NCBI GenBank assembly: GCA_963668545.1
Contig: OY764868.1
Span: 3,658,001 to 3,722,000 of the forward strand
DNA length: 64,000 nt
Direction: 5' to 3'
Origin: G963662265 sp963668545
GTDB taxonomy: Bacteria; Spirochaetota; Spirochaetia; CADAEX01
Shown in pieces: positions 26,049 through 34,591 of this stretch. Numbering within the stretch: position 1 is the first letter of the stretch; each line of letters begins with the position of its first letter. The position numbers and the translations under genes are program-made. The notes under the pieces were generated by a model. It made no database searches, was not told the origin of the DNA, and saw only the letters and a list, made by a program, of their open reading frames with translations.

Positions 26049-27002
26049 GTGAGAGAAGTCAGGGATATAATCAGTAAAGATGAATTAAAACAAATAGGTA
26101 TCACACAGAATGAGCTCTCTAAAATAACCGGAATATCAAATACATATATAAACTATATAAGAAATGGAAAAATATTATCACCCGGCAGGGAAAAAATTAT
26201 TGCTATTGGGGCTGGACTCAATTTTTCCATAGATGAAATAAATGTAATATTAAAAAACTATCACTTTCAGGAAATATTTGAAGATGATTTTGAAATATTC
26301 CTGAATATTGCGCGATCAAGAAAAATTACCGGATTTCAGCCCTTTTATGAAAATATTAACTATGGGCTTCTTTTATATACACTGGACAGTATCCCCGGAG
26401 ATAAATACCTGATAAACAAAAAACCCTCATCTACTCTGGAACCTCCAGAATATATTTTTTACAGGGATAAAATACATTCACGGGATGCAATAAATCCCCT
26501 TCAGAAGGAACTAAAAAAACTATTAATTGTCGAAAGAAAAAAACTTCTTGAGAAGCTGCTTGAAAAATATAAAGTGACATATATTGTGTGTAAACATTGT
26601 TTTGATGAGTATACAGAACGAATTAAGCGTGAAGAACCTGAAAGAAAATTTGTAAGGGAGCATTTAAAGGAACTTATAAGATTTATTGAAAAGCCTAATT
26701 ATGATTTTTACCTGATTGATCAGTGTCCCAGAATGAGGTTTACTCTTAAATACTGCAAAGATCATGGGTCAGGTTTTGATAAAAACAATTTGATAATTTA
26801 CGGATATGGAAGCCATATTTATCCCGGGGATCCTGACAATAAAAATGAGAAAGACAGATTACTGGGACTTGCTACTGATTCTACAAAGTTGTTTGATCAT
26901 TTTGAAAAAGAAAAAGATGATTATCTGAATAACTATATCAGTGACGGGCTTTCAGACAAATCCAGGATGATAGAATATATAAGTAAGATAATCAAATTAT
27001 AA
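26049..27002 (+). CDS. XRE-type HTH protein with unknown C-terminal region
   Basis: The 317-residue protein starts at GTG 26049, behind AAAGGTG. Residues about 12-70 form an XRE-like helix-turn-helix ('ITQNELSKITGISNTYINYIRNGK'). The remaining 240 residues are unfamiliar: a charged, probably helical region around 155-200 with two Cys ('VCKHCFDEY') and a segment with 'YLIDQCPRMRFTLKYCKDHG' and 'IYGYGSHIYPGDPDN'. No membrane spans, no protease or nuclease motif that I recognise. Monocistronic. Possibly a DNA-binding sensor; function not assigned. Confidence 0.7.
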   Translation: MREVRDIISKDELKQIGITQNELSKITGISNTYINYIRNGKILSPGREKIIAIGAGLNFSIDEINVILKNYHFQEIFEDDFEIFLNIARSRKITGFQPFYENINYGLLLYTLDSIPGDKYLINKKPSSTLEPPEYIFYRDKIHSRDAINPLQKELKKLLIVERKKLLEKLLEKYKVTYIVCKHCFDEYTERIKREEPERKFVREHLKELIRFIEKPNYDFYLIDQCPRMRFTLKYCKDHGSGFDKNNLIIYGYGSHIYPGDPDNKNEKDRLLGLATDSTKLFDHFEKEKDDYLNNYISDGLSDKSRMIEYISKIIKL

Positions 27003-27503
27003 TATTGTGAGAATTTCTTACCCGAACTGACAGATATATAGTTTATAATCGAATCCTCTAAACCACTGGAAATACCTGCGCTTCTGCAACAGATTCTACT
27101 GTCATTTTTGACAAGTTGTATTAGATATAATTTTATTTCTTAATGGGTATATAAGAAACATACTTTTCTGAAATCAATTATTCTTGTAAAGATTATTTTT
27201 ATTCTCTTCTATATATAGTGGAACTTGAAGAGTAAATAATCAGGCTTTTTTAAAAACAACTGTTTCCATTATTATATCTTCTTAAACTCAATAATCCTCA
27301 TCAGGTAAAAAAAATTTTCATATTAAAGGGCAGATAACTTATCAATAATTAACTTGTAATTATATTTGAATAGGAAAAACCCCCAATGGCAAAATAAAAA
27401 ATGAGTTATATACCTATAGTGTTCGCAATAGTCATAACTTACGATAATATCGGTTATTTTTCTAACCTATCAAATATTTTTAATTTAATCTTAGGAGGGT
27501 GAA
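27003..27503. other. Non-coding AT-rich gap before the barrel-protein gene
   Basis: No open frame with an RBS was seen. The last 130 nt contain one copy (27372-27418) of a module also found before five other surface-protein genes. An isolated TATAAT around 27127-27132 has no matching -35. Nothing else was recognised. Confidence 0.5.
27372..27418 (+). promoter_or_regulatory. Shared surface-gene upstream module, copy 1
   Basis: Pattern: a G/C-flanked A/T block (GGAAAAACCCCC), about 20 nt, then AAATGAGTTATATACCTATA. It is 86 nt upstream of the barrel-protein start. Five further copies precede lipoprotein genes downstream. Confidence 0.55.
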
Positions 27504-28628
27504 ATGAAGAAGTACCTTGTTCTCTTTTTTGTACTTGCAATCACGGTTCTTCCCGCATTTGGCGATGTTGTTATGAAAGGACAATTCCGTTATGGAGGTG
27601 TGTGGAATACCGGTGACGAAGAGTATATGGGAGAAATTAACAGGTTCAGGTTTCCCATGGAGTCAAAAATTGATGAATACAATAAATTCAAGGCCAGAGT
27701 TGAAGAAAATGATATGGTTGGCGATTTAGGTATCAGTTATGGTTATCTAATCACAGACTGGGGTAAATTTTTTGAACTGGATACACTAGGTTTAGGTATC
27801 AAGACAACAATCGGACAGCAGAATTCTTATTACAAGGTTTTTGAGCCCAGTAAGGTCGGCGCATATACAATGTACCACCTTGATGCTTATATGTTGAATG
27901 AAGAGGGACAGGATGATCCTTCTGCTCCTGCTGATGGAGGAAACGTAAAGTACATAGATGATACACCAGCCATCAGGATTGATCTTGATATTAAGGGAGT
28001 ATTCCAGCCTTATTATGTTACAAGTTTTCATGCATATGATGACAGTACAAATCCGGATGCAGATAATCAGGGTGATGATATTAAAGAATACTTTATAGGA
28101 ACAGATTTCGATTATGATGCAATAAGCGCTACAGTTTATTATGGTCAGGAAGGTCTTGATGAGGGTGGAAAGATCTTCGGAATGGAAGCGCAGTATAGAG
28201 ATAATATTACGGATGATATTGAGCTGACTGTCGGTAGTATTTACACAATGGTTAATGATGCTGCAGATGACTGGTACTGGTATTATACATTCGGAGCCGG
28301 AGTCAAGGCATATGGAGCAGAGTTTGAAACATATGCCAGGGGAATGAAAGAAGATGTATTCCAGAAACTTTATTCTTCAGCTTCTTACAATATTCTCTCT
28401 TATCTCGGTGTCGAAGGCGGTATGCAGCTTGCTTTTGGGGATAATAATAACAATGAAGCATTTGTAGGTGCAGAATTCGGAATATTTGTAAAACCCGGGA
28501 AATCAACATTTACTCTTGGATATTTAACAACTAACGAAGATGCAGTTCCATACAGAACTAAATATAATGCTCTGGAAAATAACCCTGCAACCAAGGGAAT
28601 TTATTTTACTGTAGAGTCTGATTTCTAA
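27504..28628 (+). CDS. Outer-membrane beta-barrel protein (porin-like)
   Basis: The 374-residue protein has a cleavable signal peptide ('MKKYLVLFFVLAITVLPAFG', residues 1-20), alternating polar/aromatic strands throughout, no Cys-lipobox, and ends with '...TVESDF', the terminal aromatic residue expected for barrel insertion by the BAM machinery. A strong RBS (AGGAGGGTG) precedes the ATG, suggesting high expression. I do not recognise a specific family. It shares its upstream module with the lipoprotein genes at 32816-40165. Confidence 0.75.
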   Translation: MKKYLVLFFVLAITVLPAFGDVVMKGQFRYGGVWNTGDEEYMGEINRFRFPMESKIDEYNKFKARVEENDMVGDLGISYGYLITDWGKFFELDTLGLGIKTTIGQQNSYYKVFEPSKVGAYTMYHLDAYMLNEEGQDDPSAPADGGNVKYIDDTPAIRIDLDIKGVFQPYYVTSFHAYDDSTNPDADNQGDDIKEYFIGTDFDYDAISATVYYGQEGLDEGGKIFGMEAQYRDNITDDIELTVGSIYTMVNDAADDWYWYYTFGAGVKAYGAEFETYARGMKEDVFQKLYSSASYNILSYLGVEGGMQLAFGDNNNNEAFVGAEFGIFVKPGKSTFTLGYLTTNEDAVPYRTKYNALENNPATKGIYFTVESDF

Positions 28629-28654
28629 TTATCTGCTGATTTTGATTGATTCAA

Positions 28655-28681
28655 ATGCTGTCCAGAAATGCTGGACAGCAT
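28655..28681 (+). terminator. Hairpin after the barrel-protein gene
   Basis: An 11-bp perfect stem (28655-28665 with 28671-28681; arm ATGCTGTCCAG) has a 5-nt loop and no T-tract. Confidence 0.65.
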
Positions 28682-28831
28682 CTAGTTTATCCGGCAATTA
28701 TAGTAACTCTTGACTCCTGAAAGAATAATTTCTAGAGCACGTTTGCCTGATGTCCAACTGGAATTATCTGCACTGAATATATGAAAATAAATAAAGTTGC
28801 GATATTTTAATTTTCCTGGAGGCTGATTTGC

Positions 28832-28885
28832 ATGAAAAAGGTAAAATTTAAGTCCATTATAACAAAAATACTCACAGGATACTAA
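28832..28885 (+). pseudogene. 17-codon frame resembling a chemoreceptor start
   Basis: CTGGAGG precedes an ATG that encodes 'MKKVKFKSIITKILTGY' and then a stop. The peptide looks like the N-terminal leader of spirochaete chemoreceptors (compare 'MKKSNFRTFKSRILL' at 30702). It could be the stub of a deleted receptor gene or a chance frame. Confidence 0.3.
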
Positions 28886-28899
28886 AGAAATATAACAAA

Positions 28900-29292
28900 T
28901 TATCTGAACAATTTCTGGATTAAATAATAAGTCAAATATCCTAATAAAAAAACCCTGATTATCATTATTTTATTGGATATTTGTTCATTTATATACTCTG
29001 GAGTAAGTGGTAAATGTTTTTCAATATGAACCCATGGATTTAATCCAAACTGATATTCTTTTCCCTCATATTCAAAGGAAAGTATTTTTGCGGAAAATAG
29101 AAAAGTATTTATTGTATATATAACTGGTTTATTTATATTTTCTATTTTAAATCGCCATGATTTAAAAATAATTTCATTATCAAGTATTTTTAAAAATCCT
29201 CTTTTCGATATTATCCAGTTGCTGGTATTTGTTGAACAACTTATATTGTTGTTTTTTCCTTTTGCAAAGCATTTATATTTTATTTTTTCCAT
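28900..29292 (-). CDS. Small protein with C-terminal membrane anchor, unknown
   Basis: The 130-residue protein is strand-rich up to about residue 95 ('GFLKILDNEIIFKSWRF', 'EYEGKEYQFGLNPW'), reminiscent of a bacterial PH-like fold, and ends with one hydrophobic span (about 107-127, 'IMIIRVFLLGYLTYYLIQ'). No function assigned. It follows the CheA-like gene on the same strand with a 104-nt gap, so the two may be co-transcribed. Confidence 0.55.
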   Translation of the reverse strand: MEKIKYKCFAKGKNNNISCSTNTSNWIISKRGFLKILDNEIIFKSWRFKIENINKPVIYTINTFLFSAKILSFEYEGKEYQFGLNPWVHIEKHLPLTPEYINEQISNKIMIIRVFLLGYLTYYLIQKLFR

Positions 29293-29396
29293 AATAGATT
29301 CCCTTATTTTATTTTTCTGGATTTTATTATCTATTCTCTATCTAACAGGGAATAAATAGCTCGAGATTACAAATAATCTGTTTTATTTGGAATATT

Positions 29397-30185
29397 CTAA
29401 AACTGATCACTTGATTCTTTCATGATGTTTTCCTTTATTTCAGTATCTATATTAATGACATTTTCCGGGAAAGGAATCGAAATTATGATTTTGGAATACT
29501 TATTCTTTTTATATGAATAAGTTATATTTCCCTGAAGGTTTGATAATTCTTTAGCTATTATATCCATTTCCACTCCCTGGTCGGTTATTTTGGAAATAGC
29601 AGCTGCTGTTGAGAATCCACTTTTTAAAAACAGGTTAAAAAGAGATTCATCTGATAAATGATTAGTATCTTTACGTTGTTTATGTAAGATCATTTGTCCT
29701 CTTGAAAACCTCCATTTAATTCCTTTCCCGTCATCTTTAATTATAATTAAAATTTGCCCCTCTGAGTTTTTTACAGAAAGTGTGATTTCCGCATTAGCAG
29801 GTTTATCAGCAATATTTCTTTCATCAGGATGTTCAATATCATGAATTATAATATTGATTAATATATGGATAAGCAGTTCTTTAATCTTCTCGTAAAAAGA
29901 ATCTGTAATTTCTATTTCTCCTCCGAATGTGAAAAATGTAACTCTTTTATCAAGCTCAGAGGAAAGCGCTGTAACTAATCTCTGCAAACAGCAGAAAGAC
30001 TGACAGATTGGAACCATCTTTGTTCCATATACATAATTGGAGAAATCATTAATAAGCAACTGAAGTGATTCAGTAATATTGGAAATAAGATTGTCGTTAT
30101 TATTATAAACATGTTGTATCAGTTTTTTCTGGATAATCTCTAAATATCTCAGATATTTTATAGTTTCATCTATTTTATCATCCAT
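29397..30185 (-). CDS. CheA-like kinase core without HPt or CheW domains
   Basis: The 262-residue protein aligns by eye with the dimerisation and ATP-binding domains of CheA: 'LQRLVTALSSELDK' (P3/P4 border, about residues 67-80), N-box 'HILINIIIHDIEHPDERN' (about 106-123), G1 box 'IIKDDGKGI' (about 150-158), and the 'FSTA...GVEMDIIAKEL' lid (about 190-215). The phosphoacceptor HPt domain and the C-terminal CheW-like receptor-coupling domain are absent. In the N-box the usual Arg before Asn is Ile. It cannot act as a standard CheA alone; it may dimerise with full CheA, phosphorylate another protein, or be a decoy. It diverges from a chemoreceptor gene with a mirror-image promoter. Confidence 0.75.
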   Translation of the reverse strand: MDDKIDETIKYLRYLEIIQKKLIQHVYNNNDNLISNITESLQLLINDFSNYVYGTKMVPICQSFCCLQRLVTALSSELDKRVTFFTFGGEIEITDSFYEKIKELLIHILINIIIHDIEHPDERNIADKPANAEITLSVKNSEGQILIIIKDDGKGIKWRFSRGQMILHKQRKDTNHLSDESLFNLFLKSGFSTAAAISKITDQGVEMDIIAKELSNLQGNITYSYKKNKYSKIIISIPFPENVINIDTEIKENIMKESSDQF

Positions 30186-30341
30186 CTTTATTCACCTTGT
30201 AAGTTGAGTCAGCTTCTGAATTAAATATTCTGATCGATATCTTTAAACCTCCAAGAAGAGGAGGTGTGGCTGATATTAATAGAAACATTTTGGATAATTG
30301 CGATTTTATTGATTTTTTATCAGCCTTTTTCATGAGTGGCA

Positions 30342-30370
30342 ATTATAAAACACTTATAGGTATAAGTCAA
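30342..30370 (-). promoter_or_regulatory. Promoter for the CheA-like gene
   Basis: On the minus strand TTGACT (30370-30365), spacer 17, TATAAT (30347-30342). The predicted leader is about 150 nt. The -35 is part of a 16-bp inverted repeat shared with the divergent promoter. Confidence 0.8.
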
Positions 30371-30446
30371 TTTATATAAATCATAATAATATGCATGAAA
30401 TATATATAAATTAATTAATATACATAATAAATATAAATTGACTTAT
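30362..30446. repeat. 16-bp inverted repeat containing both divergent -35 elements
   Basis: ATAAGTCAATTTATAT (30362-30377) is the exact reverse complement of 30431-30446. A third copy is at 40407-40422 before the second chemoreceptor. The conservation extends beyond the -35 hexamer, which suggests a regulator-binding site. Confidence 0.8.
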
Positions 30447-30466
30447 GAAAAAAGTCTCTCTATAAT
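30438..30466 (+). promoter_or_regulatory. Promoter for chemoreceptor gene 30702
   Basis: TTGACT (30438-30443), spacer 17, TATAAT (30461-30466). Transcription would start near 30473, at the base of the first leader hairpin. Confidence 0.85.
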
Positions 30467-30473
30467 GCTTTTG

Positions 30474-30600
30474 ACTGAATATTGAGAAAAGATAGTTTTC
30501 CAATATTCAGTACTGTGTAGTAAGTAATAGGTTTTAAGCAATATCGAAAATGTTTTTTCAGCAATCAGGTTATAAAGTGCATGCAATCATGCACTTTATA
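30474..30600 (+). other. Structured 5' leader of the chemoreceptor mRNA
   Basis: Hairpin 1: 30474-30484 pairs with 30501-30511 (11 bp, arm ACTGAATATTG), extended by GAAAA/TTTTC across a single bulge. Hairpin 2: a perfect 13-bp stem (30571-30583 with 30588-30600; arm TATAAAGTGCATG) with a CAAT loop. Neither is followed by a T-tract. It does not match a riboswitch class I know. Confidence 0.6.
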
Positions 30601-30701
30601 GCTTCTTATTCTTACTCATAAGGGAACTTTCCCTGAAATAGTCATCAATCATATATAGCAATCAGTTCTTTATATGATCTTTTTTCAAGAGGTGAAATAT
30701 T

Positions 30702-32498
30702 ATGAAAAAATCAAACTTTAGAACCTTTAAAAGCAGAATACTCTTGAGTTGTTCTTCTCTTCTGCTGATATTCATCATCTCACTGTCATTCATGCTTTAT
30801 ACAAACAAAAGAAATTTAAAAACCATCAACTATATAACAGAACAGCTTGTCCCTGTTACAATCAACCTGCTTGGAATCCAGAATGATATTAAAGAGATTG
30901 AGCTTCTTTTCTATAGTTCATCCCTTTCCTATGAGACAACAACACTTTATTCGGCACAAACAATTCTAGATAAACTGGAACCAAAAATTGCGAATGCAGC
31001 TGAGATTCTTCATGAAACAGCTTTTAATGATATTGCTAAATATTTTGAATCAGCATTACCCATCTATCAGGAGTTTTTTAACGAAGGGAAAAAGATGTCT
31101 CAGTCCTATATTGATAAAGGGGAATTTTACGGGAATAGCTACAGGGTAAATACTTTTGCTCCCCTTTCATTTAGGTTACAAGAAGAAATTAACCGAATTA
31201 CAGATGAGCTTGAAAATGCTCTTAAAACCCAGATTATTGAAGCGCAAAAACTTCAGAATGCTTCACAGCAAATAACATTTGCCCTTATTCTGATTAGTAT
31301 AATCATAGCTGTATTCATATCAATCAGGATTGCAAACTCACTCTCGAAACCGATCAGCCTCATAATAAAGTCAACCTCGAAAATTGCGGAAGGGGACCTC
31401 ACATATGTTCCGGACTATAAAAAGAACGATGAAATCGGACAATTCTCTTCCAATTTCAAGATTGCAATCGACAACCTCAAGAAGCTGATCTTCGAAGTTA
31501 AGGATGCTTCAGGAAATACCGTTAAGATCAGCGAACGGGTAATCAATTCAGCAAACAGAACATCAGAGGATATACTCAACATATCAGACCTTCTCTCCAC
31601 TGTTGAAGACCAGTTCAAGGAACTATCTCTATCAATAGGGACAACATCTGAATCTTCAGAAATTATCAGCAGAAACATAAGCAGCCTGACAAACCAGATT
31701 GAAGACCAGGCTACAGCAGTGACACAGACTTCAACTGCACTTGAAGAGCTTTCTGCAACAATAAACAATGTCTCAGTGATTGCTTCCAGGAACCAGAAAG
31801 AAACACAGACCCTCCTTGAAACAGCAGAAGAGGGAGGGGAAAGGATTGACCAGACCAAGACAATTGTTTCAGACATATCAAAGCATGCATCAGACATGAA
31901 TGAAATACTTGAAATTATAAACGGGATTGCCAGCCAGACCAACCTTCTTGCAATGAATGCATCTATCGAGGCTGCCCATGCAGGTGAATACGGCAAGGGT
32001 TTTGCAGTAGTTGCAGATGAAATCATGAAACTTGCTGAATCAACCAGCGACAATTCAAACAAGATAAGCTCACTCCTGACCATTATCATAGACAAGATAA
32101 AGACTGCAGAATCATCCTCAAGCGAAAGCAGGGACACATTCCAGAACATCAATGAAAAGATGCACAGGTTTATAAACGCATTCTCAGAGATAGCTGCCAA
32201 CATGAACGAAATGTCGGCGGGAACAGGGGAGATAACAGAGTCATCACTGAACCTTTCAAGAATTACAAGGGAAATAGAAGATAGCGCCCTCGATACAAAC
32301 AAGAGGACAATGAGCATAGGACAGATCCTTCAGGACCTCAAATCCAATGAGAGGATGACAGAAGAAGCCATAGGGAAGATCAACACAGTAACACATAAGA
32401 TAAAGGATTCCATGGATATGCTGATTGAACAAACAAAGAACAATGATATTTTCATCAAGAAACTTGACAATGAAATAAACAAGTTCAAGCTTTCATAG
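30702..32498 (+). CDS. Methyl-accepting chemotaxis protein (four-helix sensor type)
   Basis: The 598-residue receptor has an N-terminal span (about residues 12-32), a helical periplasmic sensor (about 33-190), a second span ('ITFALILISIIIAVFISI', about 191-210), a HAMP domain (about 212-265) and a long coiled-coil signalling domain whose tip reads 'ASQTNLLAMNASIEAAHAGEYGKGF' (about 408-432), the CheA/CheW contact hairpin. There is no C-terminal CheR/CheB-binding pentapeptide. It diverges from the CheA-like core gene. RBS AAGAGGTG precedes the ATG. The sensor ligand is not predictable. Confidence 0.95.
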   Translation: MKKSNFRTFKSRILLSCSSLLLIFIISLSFMLYTNKRNLKTINYITEQLVPVTINLLGIQNDIKEIELLFYSSSLSYETTTLYSAQTILDKLEPKIANAAEILHETAFNDIAKYFESALPIYQEFFNEGKKMSQSYIDKGEFYGNSYRVNTFAPLSFRLQEEINRITDELENALKTQIIEAQKLQNASQQITFALILISIIIAVFISIRIANSLSKPISLIIKSTSKIAEGDLTYVPDYKKNDEIGQFSSNFKIAIDNLKKLIFEVKDASGNTVKISERVINSANRTSEDILNISDLLSTVEDQFKELSLSIGTTSESSEIISRNISSLTNQIEDQATAVTQTSTALEELSATINNVSVIASRNQKETQTLLETAEEGGERIDQTKTIVSDISKHASDMNEILEIINGIASQTNLLAMNASIEAAHAGEYGKGFAVVADEIMKLAESTSDNSNKISSLLTIIIDKIKTAESSSSESRDTFQNINEKMHRFINAFSEIAANMNEMSAGTGEITESSLNLSRITREIEDSALDTNKRTMSIGQILQDLKSNERMTEEAIGKINTVTHKIKDSMDMLIEQTKNNDIFIKKLDNEINKFKLS

Positions 32499-32527
32499 AA
32501 TCCACAACTACATTCTGCTCATATATG

Positions 32528-32557
32528 AAACTCCGGGTACTGTTCCCGGAGTTTTTT
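32528..32557 (+). terminator. Terminator of the chemoreceptor gene
   Basis: A 10-bp stem (32528-32537 with 32545-32554; core ACTCCGGG) with a 7-nt loop runs into a T7 tract. Confidence 0.9.
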
Positions 32558-32713
32558 TATGAATATCCATAGTAGGATAATGTCCCTGATTATTGACTTG
32601 TGAAGAAGTCCTGATAACTGATTCATGAATTATCACTCTAACTGTTTCTGGCTTGATGAATTTTTATCCATTAAAATTTTTCTGAAAAATTACTATAACA
32701 TAGAGGCTGAAAA

Positions 32714-32759
32714 AGGATATTCCCTTATTTATCAATTCAAATATATGTTTTATCCCTAT
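32714..32759 (+). promoter_or_regulatory. Shared surface-gene upstream module, copy 2
   Basis: GGATATTCCC, about 20 nt, then CAAATATATGTTTTATCCCTA; 57 nt upstream of the lipoprotein ATG at 32816. Confidence 0.5.
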
Positions 32760-32815
32760 GGTTTTCCAAATAATCATGTAATAACCTGAAAGTAATTAAA
32801 TTACGGAGGTTTTAA

Positions 32816-34228
32816 ATGAAAAGATTTTGTGCAGTATTATTAGCAATGATTGTAATTGGTTTCGCTTCCTGTAACCTTGAGAGTACTGAAACAAATGATT
32901 TGCCGGCGAGCAGTATCTACTCAAAAACTGTCTCATCACAAAAAGATTTTGTGTATGACGGGAAAACAGTTAATGTAACTGTATATTCACGGGATGCAGG
33001 AGACACCCAGAACCACCCTGTATTTAAATATGGGGACCTGATAAACAGGGCGATAAATTACAAAAATGCAAATCCTTCTGCAAATGTTGTTATAAGGTTT
33101 GTTATTTATAAAATTGGAGAGAACTCTTATATAGGCTTTGATCCTTCAGATCCTGCGTCATACGGATATGTTAAAGGATATGATCATGGAGGAGCTTCTT
33201 CCGAAAAACTTATATATTCAATAGCCAGGGCCGCATACAATCAGGTTTATGTGGATTTTGTTTATCACAAAGATGTATCGGGCAATACAGAATCTTATCT
33301 AAGCAGCTTTATGAATAACTCCTGTTATACAGATCCTTTAAAAAAAGTCGGGGATTACTTAAGGGTAAGAAAAATATCCTGGGGCTCTGAATCATATCAG
33401 CAGATGCATTCAAAATTCATGACAGTATCACATTATGCATCTGATGATGGTTCTTTAATATCAGATACAGTATATCTTACAACTACCAATATTGATGATC
33501 ATGACAATAATGGTATCCCGATAGATAAGGATTGGGTGCAGTCCGGAATGCTTATAAACGGACATCCTGAGCTTAAAGATTCCTTTGACAATTATTTTAA
33601 TATTATTTTTGATAACTATAACAGCCAGTCAAATTTTCATATAGCTGTAAGAGGTGCTCATGCAGATAATTCCCTCAATTATGATGACTATCATTTCAGC
33701 AGCTATTTTTATCCCATTCCAGAAAACCCTGCTGGGAATTATACTCCGGGTGATGATGGAGGGGCTGCTAACGGCAACGGTTGGGATACTGGTTTTAATC
33801 CGGTAGCCAAATATGTTGAGATGATGGCTTTAACATCTGGCAGCAGGTATTTGAAGACTGATGTATATCACCTCAAGATGGATAATTTCGGGAAAAAGCT
33901 TTATGACAGGCTGGAAGAAATATATAATGTTTCTGATGGCGACACAAAGAGTTTTAAATTTGTTGTGAATACAAACACTTATGAAAATACTTATCCTCTA
34001 AGCAATTTCAATAATATCGGGACAATAAAAGAACCCCGGCCCACTCATGCAAAGGATTCAATATTTGCCCTGAGCGGGATTAAGGAATATTTTACCATCA
34101 CCGGATCGGCAAATTTCAAGCTTGACGCATATTGTTCAAAGGCAAACAACTCTCTTGTCGTCAAAGAATATACAACAGAACATCCTGTTTATAATGAATA
34201 TAAGGCAATATTCGAATATCAGTATTAA
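32816..34228 (+). CDS. PLD-like surface lipoprotein, paralogue A
   Basis: The 470-residue protein has a lipoprotein signal (lipobox 'IGFASC', Cys19). Two half-motifs resemble the phospholipase D superfamily: 'QQMHSKF' (His198, Lys200) followed by a 'TTTNIDD' strand, and 'THAKDSIFALSG' (His411, Lys413) followed by 'TGSANFKLDA' with a final 'NNSLVV' strand. These are HxK...GSxN patterns, but the Asp of HxK(x)4D is missing in both, so activity is uncertain. It is the first of four tandem paralogues and is very similar to the next (B) over nearly its entire length. Likely anchored on the outer membrane. RBS CGGAGG. Biological role unknown; could be a phosphodiesterase, nuclease or catalytically altered binding protein. 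Confidence 0.75.
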   Translation: MKRFCAVLLAMIVIGFASCNLESTETNDLPASSIYSKTVSSQKDFVYDGKTVNVTVYSRDAGDTQNHPVFKYGDLINRAINYKNANPSANVVIRFVIYKIGENSYIGFDPSDPASYGYVKGYDHGGASSEKLIYSIARAAYNQVYVDFVYHKDVSGNTESYLSSFMNNSCYTDPLKKVGDYLRVRKISWGSESYQQMHSKFMTVSHYASDDGSLISDTVYLTTTNIDDHDNNGIPIDKDWVQSGMLINGHPELKDSFDNYFNIIFDNYNSQSNFHIAVRGAHADNSLNYDDYHFSSYFYPIPENPAGNYTPGDDGGAANGNGWDTGFNPVAKYVEMMALTSGSRYLKTDVYHLKMDNFGKKLYDRLEEIYNVSDGDTKSFKFVVNTNTYENTYPLSNFNNIGTIKEPRPTHAKDSIFALSGIKEYFTITGSANFKLDAYCSKANNSLVVKEYTTEHPVYNEYKAIFEYQY

Positions 34229-34238
34229 TTTTCTTAAT

Positions 34239-34269
34239 CCCGAGAGAGTTATCAGTAAAATCTTTCGGG
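34239..34269 (+). terminator. Terminator-like hairpin after paralogue A
   Basis: 9-bp stem with one G-U pair (34239-34247 with 34261-34269), 13-nt loop, followed by ATTTATATT rather than a T-run. Confidence 0.5.
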
Positions 34270-34470
34270 ATTTATATTGTAAATTATATCAACGGCTAAA
34301 GGGATCGCAGTATTTTTGTTTCAAATATTTATTATGTAATTCATGAGAATATTCAGAAAATATCATTTAGTTGATATTAAATATTATTAAAGAGCATCTG
34401 ATTTTTCCTTATAAAACAAGGTTGCTTCAAATACACAGCTTAATTGATTTTGAAATTAAATAATAAAAGA

Positions 34471-34515
34471 GGATTTTCCCCTGTTTTTAAATCAAATATG
34501 AGTTATTTACCCATG
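34471..34515 (+). promoter_or_regulatory. Shared surface-gene upstream module, copy 3
   Basis: GGATTTTCCCC, about 18 nt, then AAATATGAGTTATTTACCCAT; 77 nt upstream of the GTG at 34592. Confidence 0.55.
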
Positions 34516-34591
34516 TAAACCCAGATGATTCCTGATTAACATTGAAATAATAAATGTAATGACCACTAACATTGTACCCGTGGAGGTTGAA

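Larger units (their letters stand above)
30186..30701. other. Divergent promoter region and structured leader between cheA-like and chemoreceptor genes
   Basis: This 516-nt gap contains back-to-back sigma-70 promoters (30342-30370 minus, 30438-30466 plus) built on a 16-bp inverted repeat, and two stable hairpins in the 230-nt leader of the chemoreceptor mRNA. A weak 8-bp stem with long loop (30268-30275 with 30318-30325) lies on the minus-transcript leader side. No coding frame. Confidence 0.7.
32499..32815. other. Gap between chemoreceptor and first lipoprotein gene
   Basis: Holds the receptor's terminator (32528-32557) and one copy of the shared surface-gene module (32714-32759). No gene recognised. 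Confidence 0.6.
34229..34591. other. Gap between lipoprotein genes A and B
   Basis: Contains a terminator-like hairpin (34239-34269) and the third copy of the upstream module (34471-34515). No coding frame with RBS. Confidence 0.55.

Noticed and set aside
27040..27090. tRNA-like sequence containing 'TCGAATCC'
   Set aside because: No acceptor or anticodon stem can be drawn around it.
30474..30600. Cyclic-di-GMP or other known riboswitch
   Set aside because: None of the conserved loops of classes I know could be found; only simple hairpins are visible.
31415..32317. 300-codon minus-strand frame opposite the chemoreceptor
   Set aside because: Shadow of the heptad-rich signalling domain; composition is dominated by Ser/Leu/Ile as expected for antisense of a coiled coil, with no RBS.
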